Under the pieces are notes generated by a model. The model did no database searches. It saw only the letters and a program-made list of their open reading frames with translations, and was not told the DNA's origin. From an uncultured Hippea sp. (GTDB lineage: Bacteria; Campylobacterota_A; Desulfurellia; JAADFJ01): 59,096 nt of DNA. A program made the position numbers and the translations under genes. The DNA lies in NCBI GenBank assembly GCA_913009315.1, contig CAJVZA010000002.1, positions 1 through 59,096 on the forward strand. The letters run 5' to 3'. Each line of letters starts with the position of its first letter. Within the stretch, counting starts at the first letter, position 1. Positions 22,465 through 32,955 of this stretch are shown here, in pieces.

Positions 22465-23643
22465 TCATTCAAGATCATTTATAGATAGATACAGCCTTTT
22501 TGCTCTTATATGATCTTTTACATTATGAACCCTTATAATATCGGCTCCATGGCTAATGGCGGCAAAATTGGCTATCAGCGTTTGAGTTTCTCTATTTTTA
22601 ACATCATCCCCTGTTATTTCGCCTAAAAAGCTCTTTCGGGAAAGGCCTATAAGGATTAAAAATCCAAGCCGTTTTAGATTTTCGAGGTTATTTATTATGG
22701 CGAGATTGTCTGAAAGCCGTTTTCCGAATCCGATTCCCGGATCAACAATGATATTTTCATGTCTGACGCCTTTATCAATAAGATAGGCTGCACGGCTCTG
22801 CAGATATTGGGTAATTTCAGTTACTGTATCATTGTAATATGGAGCCCTCTGCATATTTTCAGGAGTTCCTTTTGCATGCATAATGATAATAGGTATATTA
22901 TTTTCCGCCGCAAATTCTGCTGTTTTTTCTTCACCTGCCGCGCTTATATCGTTTATTATGCCGGCTCCGGCTTTAACTGCTGCTTCTATAACGCTGCATT
23001 TTCTTGCATCAATTGATATCGGTATGTCAGATTCAGCTCTTATTGCTTCAATTACGGGCACGACGCGTTTTATTTGTTCTGCTTCTGAGATTTCCAGTGA
23101 ACCCGGCCTTGTGGATTCTCCGCCTATATCGATAATATCAGCTTCGTCGGCTATCATCTTTCTTGCGTGAGCTACCGCATCTGAAGGCTTAAAAAACTCT
23201 CCGCCATCGGAGAATGAATCGGGTGTTACGTTGAGAATACCCATGATTGCAGGTCTTCGCATCTTCTGATTTATGGATTGAAGGGAAGGAGGATTTTCAA
23301 CAGAACTTATGAACTGCTTGATCTCAGATGAGATCTTGCGTAAAACAGATGTTTGCCTTCCTGCGCTTTTGGTAAAATATTCAAGCTGCCGCAGTGTTCC
23401 GAAAAGAAGAACATCGGAGTATTTTACACTGCAGTCTATAACTCCTTTTGCGCATGCTGCATCTGCTCCTGCTGAGAGCATTAGTTGTTTGATGATATTT
23501 GCATCCCTGCTTTTTATCTTTTTTAACAGCACTGCGTATGTTTTTGCTTTTGGTGCCATAAGTTTGACAGAGGCGGCATCTGTACCAACATCCGCTATCA
23601 TCTTTTTTATTTTGCTGTAATCGTTTATCTGGAAGAAGTTCAT
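22465..23643 (-). CDS. folP: Dihydropteroate synthase with N-terminal extension
   Basis: 392 aa, about 110-120 residues longer than E. coli FolP. The TIM-barrel enzyme occupies residues ~130-390: IMGILNVTPDSFSDGG (pterin loop), DIIDIGGESTRPGS, PISIDARK, GIINDISA, IIVDPGIGFGKRLSDN and GLSRKSFLG. The N-terminal ~125 residues are unlike the enzyme core; a comparable extension is known in several deltaproteobacterial and thermophile FolP proteins. It follows ftsH by 3 bp, as in many genomes. Confidence 0.93.
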   Translation of the reverse strand: MNFFQINDYSKIKKMIADVGTDAASVKLMAPKAKTYAVLLKKIKSRDANIIKQLMLSAGADAACAKGVIDCSVKYSDVLLFGTLRQLEYFTKSAGRQTSVLRKISSEIKQFISSVENPPSLQSINQKMRRPAIMGILNVTPDSFSDGGEFFKPSDAVAHARKMIADEADIIDIGGESTRPGSLEISEAEQIKRVVPVIEAIRAESDIPISIDARKCSVIEAAVKAGAGIINDISAAGEEKTAEFAAENNIPIIIMHAKGTPENMQRAPYYNDTVTEITQYLQSRAAYLIDKGVRHENIIVDPGIGFGKRLSDNLAIINNLENLKRLGFLILIGLSRKSFLGEITGDDVKNRETQTLIANFAAISHGADIIRVHNVKDHIRAKRLYLSINDLE

Positions 23644-23646
23644 TTA

Positions 23647-25443
23647 CTATTTTTTCACAATCTCGTCTATCTGGGATGCGGTAAGTGTCTCCTTTTCGCT
23701 TAAGTTATCGGTTAGTTGTTTAAGCTTATGCAGATTATCATTAAGCAGTTTTATAACCTCCCCATAAGCATCGTTTATGATAAAGGATATCTCACTATCT
23801 ATATTTTCAGCAGTTTTATCGCTGATGATTTTTGTACGCGTAAGTTCCTGCCCAAGGAATGGATTTTTCTCATCTTCGGAATAGTGTATCGGTCCAAGTT
23901 TGCTCATGCCCCATTCGGCAACCATGCTTGTGGCCAGTTTTGTAGCCTGACTTATATCATTGGCTGCACCTGTTGTTATTGAATTACCCGTAACCTCTTC
24001 GGCTGCTCTTCCGCCCAGAAGTACCATAAGTCTGCTTTGAAGATATTCTTTGCTGTAAGAATGCCTGTCGAACTCCGGAATCTGTTGGGTTAATCCCATA
24101 GCCCTTCCGCGCGGTATTATCGTTACTTTGTAAACCGGATCGGCATTCGGAAGCAGTTTTGCTATCAGTGTATGCCCGGATTCATGAATCGCCGTCAATC
24201 TTTTTTCATCTTCACTGAGTACCATGCTTTTCCGTTCAGGTCCCATCATTACCTTTTCTTTGGCAAATTCCAAGTCTTCCATTTTGACACTTTCTTTGTT
24301 CAGGCTGGCAGCATGCAGAGCCGCCTCATTTATGAGATTTTGAAGATCGGCACCTGAAAAGCCGGGTGTACTTTTGGCGATTATCGAAAGATCGGCATTG
24401 CCGGAGATTTTTATGTTTTTGGAATGTACATTGAGAATCTCTTTTCTTCCTTTAATATCAGGCAGTTCTACTGCAATTCTTCTGTCAAATCTGCCGGGTC
24501 TTAGCAGAGCCGGGTCTAAAACATCAGGCCGGTTGGTTGCAGCCATGACTATAATTCCTTCGTTTTCCGTGAAGCCGTCCATTTCAACAAGCATCTGATT
24601 CAGCGTCTGTTCTCTTTCATCATGACCGCCGCCGATTCCCGTACCTCTTCTGCGTCCAACGGCGTCAATCTCATCAATAAATATTATGCATGGTGCGCTC
24701 TTTTTGGCTTTGGCAAACAGATCTCTGACGCGTGATGCGCCAATTCCGACGAACATTTCTACAAATTCGGATCCGGACACTATGAAAAACGGAACCTGTG
24801 CTTCACCCGCAACCGCTTTGGCAAGAAGTGTTTTACCGGTCCCGGGAGCTCCGATAAGGAGAACTCCTTTGGGAATTTTGCCTCCGAGTTTATTGAATCT
24901 CGAAGGATCTTTCAGAAATTCTATTATTTCCTTGAGATCATCCTTTGCCTCCTCCACGCCTGCGACATCGGAGAATGTTACTTTGTTGGAATCGCTTGCA
25001 ATCACTCTGGCATGCGATTTTCCGAACATAAGCACATTGTTTCCTCCGAGCCCGCCTCCTTTGGATGATTTATTTATCATAAATATGAAAAATATCATAA
25101 AAAGCAGGAATGGCACAAATGTAATAGCAAGCGAATAATACCATTTGTCTTGTCCGGCAGGCTTAAGATTTATCTGAACATCTTTATTTGAAAGCTTTTT
25201 TAAAATTGAGCCGGTCGAAGGAACAATACCGTTAAAACGTTTCCCGTCCTTTGTGATGCCTTTTATCTTCTGACCGCTTATTACAACCCGCTGTATCTGA
25301 TTATTTTTTATCAACTTGATAAGTCTGCTGTACGATATTTCTGCAGTTTTGTAGGCAGTCTTTTTACTAAGACCGTTAAAAAGAAATATAACCATAATAC
25401 CTACAATCAACCAGACAATAAAGCTGCGTCCCGTATACTTCAT
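23647..25443 (-). CDS. ftsH: ATP-dependent zinc metalloprotease FtsH
   Basis: 598 aa. Membrane-bound AAA+ protease for membrane quality control. Two membrane helices (res ~8-25 and ~104-123), Walker A GAPGTGKT at 198-205, Walker [11 protein letters not shown], second region of homology RPGRFDRRI. Zinc-binding H420-ESG-H424. All catalytic elements are intact. An out-of-frame 27-codon ORF (25440-25523) overlaps its start as ATGA. Confidence 0.96.
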   Translation of the reverse strand: MKYTGRSFIVWLIVGIMVIFLFNGLSKKTAYKTAEISYSRLIKLIKNNQIQRVVISGQKIKGITKDGKRFNGIVPSTGSILKKLSNKDVQINLKPAGQDKWYYSLAITFVPFLLFMIFFIFMINKSSKGGGLGGNNVLMFGKSHARVIASDSNKVTFSDVAGVEEAKDDLKEIIEFLKDPSRFNKLGGKIPKGVLLIGAPGTGKTLLAKAVAGEAQVPFFIVSGSEFVEMFVGIGASRVRDLFAKAKKSAPCIIFIDEIDAVGRRRGTGIGGGHDEREQTLNQMLVEMDGFTENEGIIVMAATNRPDVLDPALLRPGRFDRRIAVELPDIKGRKEILNVHSKNIKISGNADLSIIAKSTPGFSGADLQNLINEAALHAASLNKESVKMEDLEFAKEKVMMGPERKSMVLSEDEKRLTAIHESGHTLIAKLLPNADPVYKVTIIPRGRAMGLTQQIPEFDRHSYSKEYLQSRLMVLLGGRAAEEVTGNSITTGAANDISQATKLATSMVAEWGMSKLGPIHYSEDEKNPFLGQELTRTKIISDKTAENIDSEISFIINDAYGEVIKLLNDNLHKLKQLTDNLSEKETLTASQIDEIVKK

Positions 25444-25715
25444 GATCCTTTTGTTACCTCACAATTTGAAATGTCAAACATTTCCTTGATTAAATTTAAT
25501 TTTAAAAACAGTTTATCCTGCATTGCACGATTTGGTTTATACCTGATTTTGTTATCGGCAACACCGCCATAAAATTTCCTGATACATCTATTATAATATA
25601 CAGCCTATGCCGCACATTGTCTATTGTTTAATTTGTCTCGCACCAAATTATATGAATAATATACTCAAAATAACATTTTAGTATATAGAGTTGTTTTCGG
25701 ACAGTATTCCGCTGA
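25444..25715. other. Intergenic region between topA and ftsH
   Basis: 272 bp upstream of ftsH on the minus strand. I see a short ORF (MQDKLFLKLNLIKEMFDI..., 27 codons) whose TGA overlaps the ftsH ATG, without a ribosome site. I see no convincing promoter. tilS or hpt, common in this position elsewhere, are not recognisable. Confidence 0.5.
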
Positions 25716-27758
25716 TCATTTGTTCTTGGTTTTTGAAGGACAATCCTTATTTATGCAGAACAGATCGTCTTCTTTAGCGATCTTATAAATCCCCTGTCCG
25801 CAGCTATCGCATTTTTTACTTGTCTCATTTAAAATAACTTTGCATTCCGGATAACCTGAGCATGCTATAAATTCACCATGTCTACCCGTCTTTTTTACGA
25901 GTTCACTGCCGCATTTAGGGCATTTTCCGCTAACTTTATCGGTATTTAAATTTTTTGTGTATTTACATTTAGGAAATCCGCTGCAGGCCAAGAATTTGCC
26001 GAATCTCCCGGTTTTGATTACAAGCATACTGCCGCATTTCGGGCATTTCTCGTCAGTCGGAATATCTTCCGGTTTTTCCGACGGCATATCCATTGCTTTT
26101 TCAAGCTGTTGCGAAAATGGTCCCCAGAATTCATTGAGCAGATCAACTCTTTTAGTTTTCCCCTGCGCCACCTCATCTAAAAGTGTTTCAAAATGTGCAG
26201 TAAATTTCAGATCCATTAATTTAGGAAAATATTCTACCAAACGATCGGTAACCTTGTAGGAAACTTCTTCAGGAATAAATGCCCGTTTTTCTTTTTTGAT
26301 ATATTTTCTGGATAGGAGCGTTGTTACAACCGTGGCGTATGTTGAAGGTCTGCCTATTCCTTCCTTTTCCAGCGTTTTTATAAGTGATGCCGCATTGTAT
26401 CTTGCCGGAGGTTCTGTTTCTTTTCTGTCTATTTTAAGCTGCTTCAGAGCCGCTTTATCATTTTTATCTATCTGAATAAGCTTTTTTTCAGACTCTTTTC
26501 CTTCTATGATCATCCAACCGGGAAATTTGAGCGAACTCAGATGAGCATTCCAAAGCGTTTTACCTGAGCTCAAAGAAATATTCATTGAGTCTGTTACCGA
26601 ATGTGCCATCTGAGATTCCGCGAAACTGTTCCATATAAGCGTGTACAATTTAAGTTCTCTGGCATCGAGAAACGGCTCCATTAGCTTAGGAATCTTTTGT
26701 ATATCCGTAGGTCTTATTGCTTCATGTGCAAGTTGAGCCGAGGAACTATTTTTATAAACGGGAGCCGTCTTTGGAATAAACTGTTCTCCGTAGTTCTTTT
26801 TTATAAATTCTCTTGCCGCCAGAGCGGCTGTTTGTGCTATGTTTACCGAATCGGTTCTCATATAAGTTATAAGGCCTACCTGCTTTCCGTTCACTTTTTT
26901 GCCTTCATATAAGCTTTGTGCAATTTTCATAGTAACAGACGGACTATACCCAAGTCGATTGTTTGCAAGCTGCTGCAGGCGGCTTGTCGTTAGAGGAGGA
27001 TTTGGAGATTTTGAAATCTTTCTCTCTGCAACAGATTGAATGGTAAATCCAAATTGTTCTGATTCCTGTTTTATCCTTTCAGCTTCTTTTTGGTCTGTAA
27101 TACCCAACTGGAGCTTTTTACCTTCAACTTTGGTAAGTTTTGCTTCGACCACCGTCCTTTTAATAGTCAACCCGGCAGTTAGAATAAAGTATATAACGGG
27201 AATAAATTTGGCGATCTCACGTTCTCTGTCAACAATCAGTTTAAGAGTGACCGATTGAACGCGCCCTGCAGATAGCCCTCTTGCTATCTTTTTTGACAGA
27301 AGCGGACTGAGACGATATCCTACAACCCTGTCCAGTATTCTTCTTGCTTCCTGTGCTTCAACAAGCATGCTGTTGATCTCTCTCGGGTGTTTAAGCGCAT
27401 CCATTATTGCGGTTTTAGTTATTTCATGAAAACTTATTCGTTTATAGCTCTTCGGCTTTGCGATTTCCAGTATATGCCACCCTATCGCCTCGCCCTCTCT
27501 ATCTTCATCAGTTGCAATATATACATTACCGGCTTCTGAAGCTAATTTTTTTATTTGGTTTGCTATTTTAGTCTTTTGGCGTGGTACGACATAGTGCGGC
27601 TCAAATGTTGATATATCAACGCCGAATTGATATTTAGGAAGATCTCTTATATGGCCGTTTGATGCTATGCATCTGAATTTTCTGCCCAGAAAACCGCCTA
27701 TGGTTTTTGCTTTTGTCGGTGATTCTACAATCACCAGTTCTTTACTGTTTTCTTTCAA
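25716..27758 (-). CDS. topA: DNA topoisomerase I
   Basis: 680 aa. Type IA topoisomerase that relaxes negative supercoils. Toprim domain begins LVIVESPTKAKTIGGFLG and continues with TDEDREGEAIGWH. The active-site tyrosine is in GLITYMRTDS. The C terminus carries three zinc ribbons: CPKCGSMLVIKTGRFGKFLA, CPKCGSELVKKTGRHGEFIA and a shortened third (CDSCGQGIYKIA...C-x5-C). It overlaps dprA by 17 nt. Confidence 0.96.
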   Translation of the reverse strand: MKENSKELVIVESPTKAKTIGGFLGRKFRCIASNGHIRDLPKYQFGVDISTFEPHYVVPRQKTKIANQIKKLASEAGNVYIATDEDREGEAIGWHILEIAKPKSYKRISFHEITKTAIMDALKHPREINSMLVEAQEARRILDRVVGYRLSPLLSKKIARGLSAGRVQSVTLKLIVDREREIAKFIPVIYFILTAGLTIKRTVVEAKLTKVEGKKLQLGITDQKEAERIKQESEQFGFTIQSVAERKISKSPNPPLTTSRLQQLANNRLGYSPSVTMKIAQSLYEGKKVNGKQVGLITYMRTDSVNIAQTAALAAREFIKKNYGEQFIPKTAPVYKNSSSAQLAHEAIRPTDIQKIPKLMEPFLDARELKLYTLIWNSFAESQMAHSVTDSMNISLSSGKTLWNAHLSSLKFPGWMIIEGKESEKKLIQIDKNDKAALKQLKIDRKETEPPARYNAASLIKTLEKEGIGRPSTYATVVTTLLSRKYIKKEKRAFIPEEVSYKVTDRLVEYFPKLMDLKFTAHFETLLDEVAQGKTKRVDLLNEFWGPFSQQLEKAMDMPSEKPEDIPTDEKCPKCGSMLVIKTGRFGKFLACSGFPKCKYTKNLNTDKVSGKCPKCGSELVKKTGRHGEFIACSGYPECKVILNETSKKCDSCGQGIYKIAKEDDLFCINKDCPSKTKNK

Positions 27759-28824
27759 ATCTACTCCCCTGTTTTGCGATCAGATTGCTAATTTCAAGTT
27801 TTGTCAAAATAGCAGAAACTGCCGCTGAATCAAGCGACAAAATATCAGTTATTTGATCAATAGTTTTTTGCGTACCCAAACAGTCGTAAACTGCTTTTTC
27901 ATTTTCGGACAAATCGGGTTCAGGTCTTTTGCGTTTTTCATGTGATCGGTGAAGAATATTTGCAACATCGAGAACAAGTTCGTCTATTAATGTTCTGTAG
28001 TTTGTGAAAGGAACAGCTCCGTCTTTGATTAGAGCATTTGTTCCTCTGCTTGTTTCCGAGAATATGGAGCCCGGTACGGCCATTACGGTTCTGCCTTGTT
28101 TCGCTGCAAGTCTGGCTGTTATAAGAGCACCGCTTCTTTTTGTTGCTTCAACTACGATGGTTGCAATCGAGAGTCCGGAAATGATGCGATTTCTTTGAGG
28201 AAAACTCCATCTTGACGGATAGCTTCCCGGTTCAAACTCTGAAATTACGGCACCATTCTCAATAATTTGATCATAAAGCCTTCTGTTTTCCGGAGGATAG
28301 ATAATATCAACCCCGTTTCCAAGAACAGCGATTGTCTTGCCTCCGTTTTTGATTGCGGCACTATGCGCAGCGCTGTCGATACCTTTTGCCATACCGCTTG
28401 TTATAGTTATCCGGTTTGATGCAAGGAAGTCTGTTATCTGGGAAGCCGCCTTTATTCCGTAGCTTGTTGCTATACGGCTTCCAACAATGCTGACTGAAGC
28501 GTCGGCCGGTAATTCTCCTTTGCAGTAAATCAGCATAGGCGGATCTGAGATCTGTTTGAGAAGATCAGGATATTCCTCTGAAAAATATGTAATTACCGAA
28601 ATGCCGCTCTTTTTCCATTTACAGAGTAACTGTTCCGCTTCAATAAGCTGCTCCTCTTTGAAACCGATTCGTGCAGCAAATCGGTTTATAAATTTTGTTA
28701 AATCTTCAGGAAGTACCGATACACTACCGACCGCATCAATTATGAGAGCCATAAACTCTCTGAACTTATTTCTTATCGATACTAAATAAAGAAGATCTAT
28801 GGAAAATTCCGATCCTTTAATCAT
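27742..28824 (-). CDS. dprA: DNA processing protein DprA
   Basis: 360 aa. DprA loads RecA on incoming single strands during transformation. SAM-like N-terminal region, then the Rossmann-like core: VSIVGSRIATSYG, ITSGMAKGIDSAAHSAA, VLGNGVDIIYPPENRRLY, then FPQRNRIISGLS. The C terminus (res ~300-360) is a winged helix (LDSAAVSAILTKLEISNLIA). Together with type IV pilus genes it suggests possible natural competence. It is divergent from glnD across a 26-bp gap. Confidence 0.94.
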   Translation of the reverse strand: MIKGSEFSIDLLYLVSIRNKFREFMALIIDAVGSVSVLPEDLTKFINRFAARIGFKEEQLIEAEQLLCKWKKSGISVITYFSEEYPDLLKQISDPPMLIYCKGELPADASVSIVGSRIATSYGIKAASQITDFLASNRITITSGMAKGIDSAAHSAAIKNGGKTIAVLGNGVDIIYPPENRRLYDQIIENGAVISEFEPGSYPSRWSFPQRNRIISGLSIATIVVEATKRSGALITARLAAKQGRTVMAVPGSIFSETSRGTNALIKDGAVPFTNYRTLIDELVLDVANILHRSHEKRKRPEPDLSENEKAVYDCLGTQKTIDQITDILSLDSAAVSAILTKLEISNLIAKQGSRFERKQ

Positions 28825-28837
28825 ATTGTTTTGTAAG

Positions 28838-28843
28838 TATAAT
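28838..28843 (+). promoter_or_regulatory. -10 element of glnD
   Basis: TATAAT ends 7 bp before the glnD ATG, so transcription from it would begin at or next to the start codon. No -35 matching the consensus is visible in the dprA start region. Confidence 0.4.
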
Positions 28844-28850
28844 AAGTTTT

Positions 28851-31340
28851 ATGAAAAATCAAGAGGATATAAATATTGGAGCGTTAAAAGAGCTTAGAAC
28901 GCGATTTTTTAACATTCCTGCAGAGAGACTCGGCAGAGATGCAGTAAAGAGTTATTCTATTGCGATGGAGAATGAACTCAGAACTATCTTTGGTCAAACG
29001 GATGAAAACGGAAAGGGATTTACTCTGATCTCTGTGGGAGGATTCGGAAGACGGGAGCTCTGCTATGGATCGGATATTGATTTTATGATTCTTTCGACGC
29101 GAATAAAAAAGAAGCATGCGTATGCGCTTAACAACAAATTATCCGATCTGCTTTGGAGAGCAGGCTTGTCCGTAGGAAGCAGTGTGCGCACAATTTCCGA
29201 ATGTATCGAAGAATCAAAAGATGTAACAGTTATGGTTAATCTTATAGATTCCCGGTTTATAGCAGGAGACAAAAAACTTTATGAAAAATATTCAAAAAAA
29301 GTTTTGAACTACATTGTATGCCGCAACAAAAAGCATTTGATGCAAACTCTGGTTGATGAGGTAGAGAAGCGAAGATTGAAATATCCGGACAATTATATAA
29401 GCGAGCCGGATCTCAAAGAAGGGGTTGGTACGTTACGGGACTATAATACAATCTGCTGGATAAATAAGATTACTCCTATCAAGATATTGATAAGCGATAT
29501 GACCGAGGAAGATTATGTACTCTTATCTAAAAAATTAGCAGATGCAATCGATTTTATTTTTCGGATTAGAAATGTTGTAAATATGCGAACTCAAAAAGAT
29601 AACTGTCTGCGTTTTGATCTGCAGGAGGATATAGCGGAACTGCTTGGCTACGGCAGATCGGATGAAGCTTGCGTGGAGCTGATGAGGCAGTTTTTTGAGC
29701 ATAGCCTGTTCATAGAAAACAGTCTTGATACTATTATGGGAATTATAGGCGAAGGAAAACGGAAAAATAAGATTAACGGCATCTTTTATATGGACGGACA
29801 TTATCTTGAATCCGATTCTGAAGGATTGGAACTTCTTTCAACGGCTAACTGTTTGGATGCAGTGGTATTTTGGTTTTTAGTGCGATATCAGCTTGATATA
29901 GGAGCAAGACTCAGACAGTTTCTTATAACCGAATCTCATAAAAAACGGATGAATCGGAATAATCCGTCCATAAGGCTTTTTACCAAAACACTTTCACTGA
30001 AAATACCGATTGCTCAGCAGTTGCTGATAATGAACAAACTTGGTATTATATCAAAATATATTCCGGAGTTTGAAGGAATAAGAGGACTGATGCCCCATTT
30101 TTTGTTTCACAAATACAGCGTCGATATTCATTCGATTATGGCTGTCAGAAAGATGGATGAAATAATAAAAAGAAATATAAGCGATAGACTTTTTGGAATA
30201 CTAACGGCTGTTGTTGATAATTTAAATAATGAAGAACTTTTGACTATGCGATTAGTTCTGCTTTTGCATGATATCGGCAAATCTAAATTTATTACAACAG
30301 GGCATGGTAAACGCGGAGCAAAAATGTTCAAAGCAGTTTCTAAACGGCTTGGAATATCCGACAGACTGGCCGATTTGGGAGAAAGAACGATAGAAAATCA
30401 CCTTATGATGAGTAAAATTATTAGAAAGCGCGATATTTCAGATCCCGCAACTATCAAAGAGTTTGCAGAACAGGTAAAAGATAAAATCTCATTAAAATGG
30501 CTGCTTCTGCTTACCTATGTCGATATGTCATCCGTAAACGACAATCTGTGGAATGAATGGTACGAGATTTTAGCTGATCAGTTGTATGCTGCAGCAATAG
30601 AGTTTTTTGAGAAAAAAGGATGGCAAAGTCGCAAATCGGTTAGAAACAAAAAAAATCTGTTAAGTCTATATGGCGAAAGTATGCCGTATTTGACAGATTT
30701 TAGCGACAGGTTTTTTAATGATATAGCAGAAAGTGAACTGAAATATATTGATGCTGCGAAAAAAAACGGTTATTCTGTAAAAGTTGAGCGCAGTTTTACG
30801 AAGCTATTTGTTTGGCAAACCGATAGGAAGCGGCTTATGTCTGATATAACAGGCATTCTGTTTTATAAGGAGATTAGCATATTAGCCGGAACAACCTATA
30901 TTATAGGCAATGATATTGTCGATCTTTTTATGACAGTTACACCGGAAAATTTTATAGAAAAAGATTGGAAATCAGTCGGAAATCTTATCAATTCCGCAGA
31001 AAATCTGCCGATAGAAAAAATGTTGAAAGAAAAGGAACAATATAACTTTATCAAAAATACGAGGATCGGGAAGCCTGTCACACCAAAAATTTTCATTGAT
31101 CAGTCTGCTTCGGATCTTTACACGGTTATAGATATAAAAGCAGCAGACCGAATGGGGCTTCTTCACGATATATGCTGCAGTTTGAGCGACTCGGGATGTA
31201 CCATCATCCTTTTTAAATTATCAACTGTTTCAGATATGGCAAGTGATTCATTTTATATTACAGGTCCTTACGGAGGAAAGATTTTTGATAAAAGACAACT
31301 CGATACGATAATTGAAAATATAAATAAAAGAATTTTATGA
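28851..31340 (+). CDS. glnD: [Protein-PII] uridylyltransferase / uridylyl-removing enzyme
   Basis: 829 aa. GlnD senses glutamine and modifies PII. The nucleotidyltransferase domain has GGFGRRELCYGSDIDFMIL (G73-S74-D75-x-D77). The central HD domain (LLLHDIGKSKFITTGHG, ~res 470) removes UMP. Two C-terminal ACT domains (from ~690 and ~770; the latter ADRMGLLHDICCSLSD) bind glutamine. Length is close to the usual 850-900. No Shine-Dalgarno precedes the ATG. It opens the long plus-strand supercluster. Confidence 0.95.
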   Translation: MKNQEDINIGALKELRTRFFNIPAERLGRDAVKSYSIAMENELRTIFGQTDENGKGFTLISVGGFGRRELCYGSDIDFMILSTRIKKKHAYALNNKLSDLLWRAGLSVGSSVRTISECIEESKDVTVMVNLIDSRFIAGDKKLYEKYSKKVLNYIVCRNKKHLMQTLVDEVEKRRLKYPDNYISEPDLKEGVGTLRDYNTICWINKITPIKILISDMTEEDYVLLSKKLADAIDFIFRIRNVVNMRTQKDNCLRFDLQEDIAELLGYGRSDEACVELMRQFFEHSLFIENSLDTIMGIIGEGKRKNKINGIFYMDGHYLESDSEGLELLSTANCLDAVVFWFLVRYQLDIGARLRQFLITESHKKRMNRNNPSIRLFTKTLSLKIPIAQQLLIMNKLGIISKYIPEFEGIRGLMPHFLFHKYSVDIHSIMAVRKMDEIIKRNISDRLFGILTAVVDNLNNEELLTMRLVLLLHDIGKSKFITTGHGKRGAKMFKAVSKRLGISDRLADLGERTIENHLMMSKIIRKRDISDPATIKEFAEQVKDKISLKWLLLLTYVDMSSVNDNLWNEWYEILADQLYAAAIEFFEKKGWQSRKSVRNKKNLLSLYGESMPYLTDFSDRFFNDIAESELKYIDAAKKNGYSVKVERSFTKLFVWQTDRKRLMSDITGILFYKEISILAGTTYIIGNDIVDLFMTVTPENFIEKDWKSVGNLINSAENLPIEKMLKEKEQYNFIKNTRIGKPVTPKIFIDQSASDLYTVIDIKAADRMGLLHDICCSLSDSGCTIILFKLSTVSDMASDSFYITGPYGGKIFDKRQLDTIIENINKRIL

Positions 31341-31347
31341 AAGATTT

Positions 31348-32004
31348 ATGAAAGAATGGATAAGCGATATATTCAAAACCGACCTCAAAAGTTATATTTC
31401 CATAGGTGATAAAATTAAGGTTGAGGTAAAGGAGGGGAATTACAGGGGATTTTATTTGAGCAGAGTGGAAGACGTATCGGATGTCATAAAAATTGCGCTG
31501 CCGACCGATGAAAAGGGAAGATATGCCGTATTAGAAAAATTTACACCGATTTTTATCAGTTATTTCATTAATAAAAAACGCCTTGGTTTTAACAGTAAAA
31601 ATATTGACAGGGTTGTGGAAAACGGTTTCAGGCTGCTTATTGTAAGTTTTCCTGATGAGATTTTTCGTATCGAAGATCGTGAATTTTTTAGAATCAAAGT
31701 TAATGTTTCGACGAGTTTGCTGTACCATGATAAAGAAATTAAATGTTTAATCGTTAATATATCGGGAGGGGGAGTTTTAGTCAGGTCAAAGCTTAAGATG
31801 AGTAAGGGGGATATGATAAAAGTTTTTATACCGTCTTTACAAATATCGATGCCGGTAAAGATAGCGAGGAAGTCTATGTCAAATAAGAGAAAAATGGCAG
31901 AATACGGATGTAGTTTTATGAATATCAAAGAGAGCACAAGAGATAAAATTATAAGATACTGTTTCAGTGAATCGATAAAACAGAAAAAGCTTATAAATGT
32001 TTAG
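31348..32004 (+). CDS. PilZ-domain c-di-GMP-binding protein (YcgR-like)
   Basis: 218 aa. N-terminal ~100 residues resemble the YcgR-N/PilZN beta domain (ISIGDKIKVEVKEGNYRGFY). The PilZ domain follows with both c-di-GMP motifs: R-x3-R as DREFFRIKV and N-x-S-x2-G as VNISGGGVLV. Such proteins slow flagella or tune pili and polysaccharide on c-di-GMP binding. It sits 7 bp after glnD. The HD-GYP protein at 16.4 kb could control its ligand. Confidence 0.9.
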   Translation: MKEWISDIFKTDLKSYISIGDKIKVEVKEGNYRGFYLSRVEDVSDVIKIALPTDEKGRYAVLEKFTPIFISYFINKKRLGFNSKNIDRVVENGFRLLIVSFPDEIFRIEDREFFRIKVNVSTSLLYHDKEIKCLIVNISGGGVLVRSKLKMSKGDMIKVFIPSLQISMPVKIARKSMSNKRKMAEYGCSFMNIKESTRDKIIRYCFSESIKQKKLINV

Positions 32005-32010
32005 GTCAAA

Positions 32011-32955
32011 GTGAAAGAGATTCTTAAGCAGATTAAACCTGCATCAATCCTTGTGATAGGTGATCTTATGCTTGATCACTATATTATCGGAAATGCATCG
32101 CGCATAAGCCCTGAAGCACCGGTTCCTGTTGTAAATATTGAAAAGGAGTATTATCGAGCCGGAGGAGCAAGCAATGTGGCGGCAAATCTTATAGGCATAG
32201 GAATGCATCCGATAGCTGCAGGGATAATAGGGAAAGACAGATGGGGCGGGCGGCTGCTTTCACTTATGAAAAAGCGGCATATTGACTGTCGGGCTGTAAT
32301 TATAGACAATAGTCATATAACAACTTCAAAAACAAGAGTGATAGCCGGAAATCAACAGATTGTAAGGTTTGACAGGGAGCAGACAGGAGAACAGGGGGAC
32401 AGCCTGATTGATGCTTTAGAAAGCAAACTGAAACAATCCGACCGGATTGCCGCTATTATTGTTTCGGATTACGGAAAAGGCGTTGTGACGGAAAAATTGG
32501 TGTCGCAATTAAAAAAACTATTTCCTCGCCGAATTATTGCCGTTGATCCGAAGGTTACGAATCTTTCGTATTACAGAGGAGCAACATTTTTAACTCCAAA
32601 TCAGAAAGAGGCGTCTCAGATGGCAAATATAGTAATATCTGATAAAAAAAGCCTCATAGAAGCGGGCAATAGAATATTGGAGGAAACTGAAGCTCAAAAA
32701 CTCGTAATTACCCAGGGACAGGATGGAATGACAATTTTTGAGAACGGATCTGTTAAAGACATCAAGGCAACCGCGCGTTATGTGTATGATGTGACTGGAG
32801 CCGGAGACAGTGTTATAGCTGTTATGACAGCAGCTGTAGCCAATGGAATACGATTTTTTGATGCTTGCAGGCTGGCAAATGTTGCCGGAGGAATATCGGT
32901 TTCACACCCCGGAACATATCAGGTTTTGTACGAGGATCTTTATAATGCATTGTAA
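32011..32955 (+). CDS. hldA: D-glycero-beta-D-manno-heptose-7-phosphate kinase
   Basis: 314 aa, GTG start at 32011. PfkB/ribokinase fold: GDLMLDHYIIGNASRISPEA, YRAGGASNVAANLIGIGM, and the anion-hole motif VTGAGDSVIA near the end. It makes heptose-1,7-bisphosphate for the LPS core. Only the kinase half of E. coli HldE is here; the adenylyltransferase must be elsewhere. kdsB overlaps by 11 nt, so LPS-core genes are grouped. Confidence 0.9.
   Translation: MKEILKQIKPASILVIGDLMLDHYIIGNASRISPEAPVPVVNIEKEYYRAGGASNVAANLIGIGMHPIAAGIIGKDRWGGRLLSLMKKRHIDCRAVIIDNSHITTSKTRVIAGNQQIVRFDREQTGEQGDSLIDALESKLKQSDRIAAIIVSDYGKGVVTEKLVSQLKKLFPRRIIAVDPKVTNLSYYRGATFLTPNQKEASQMANIVISDKKSLIEAGNRILEETEAQKLVITQGQDGMTIFENGSVKDIKATARYVYDVTGAGDSVIAVMTAAVANGIRFFDACRLANVAGGISVSHPGTYQVLYEDLYNAL

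Noticed and set aside
22248-22484. 78-codon plus-strand frame between recO and folP
   Set aside because: It spans a palindromic repeat and both flanking gene ends in antisense; no ribosome site.
25444-25715. Remnant of tilS or hpt upstream of ftsH
   Set aside because: Short translated stretches only vaguely resemble TilS C termini and no consistent frame is found.
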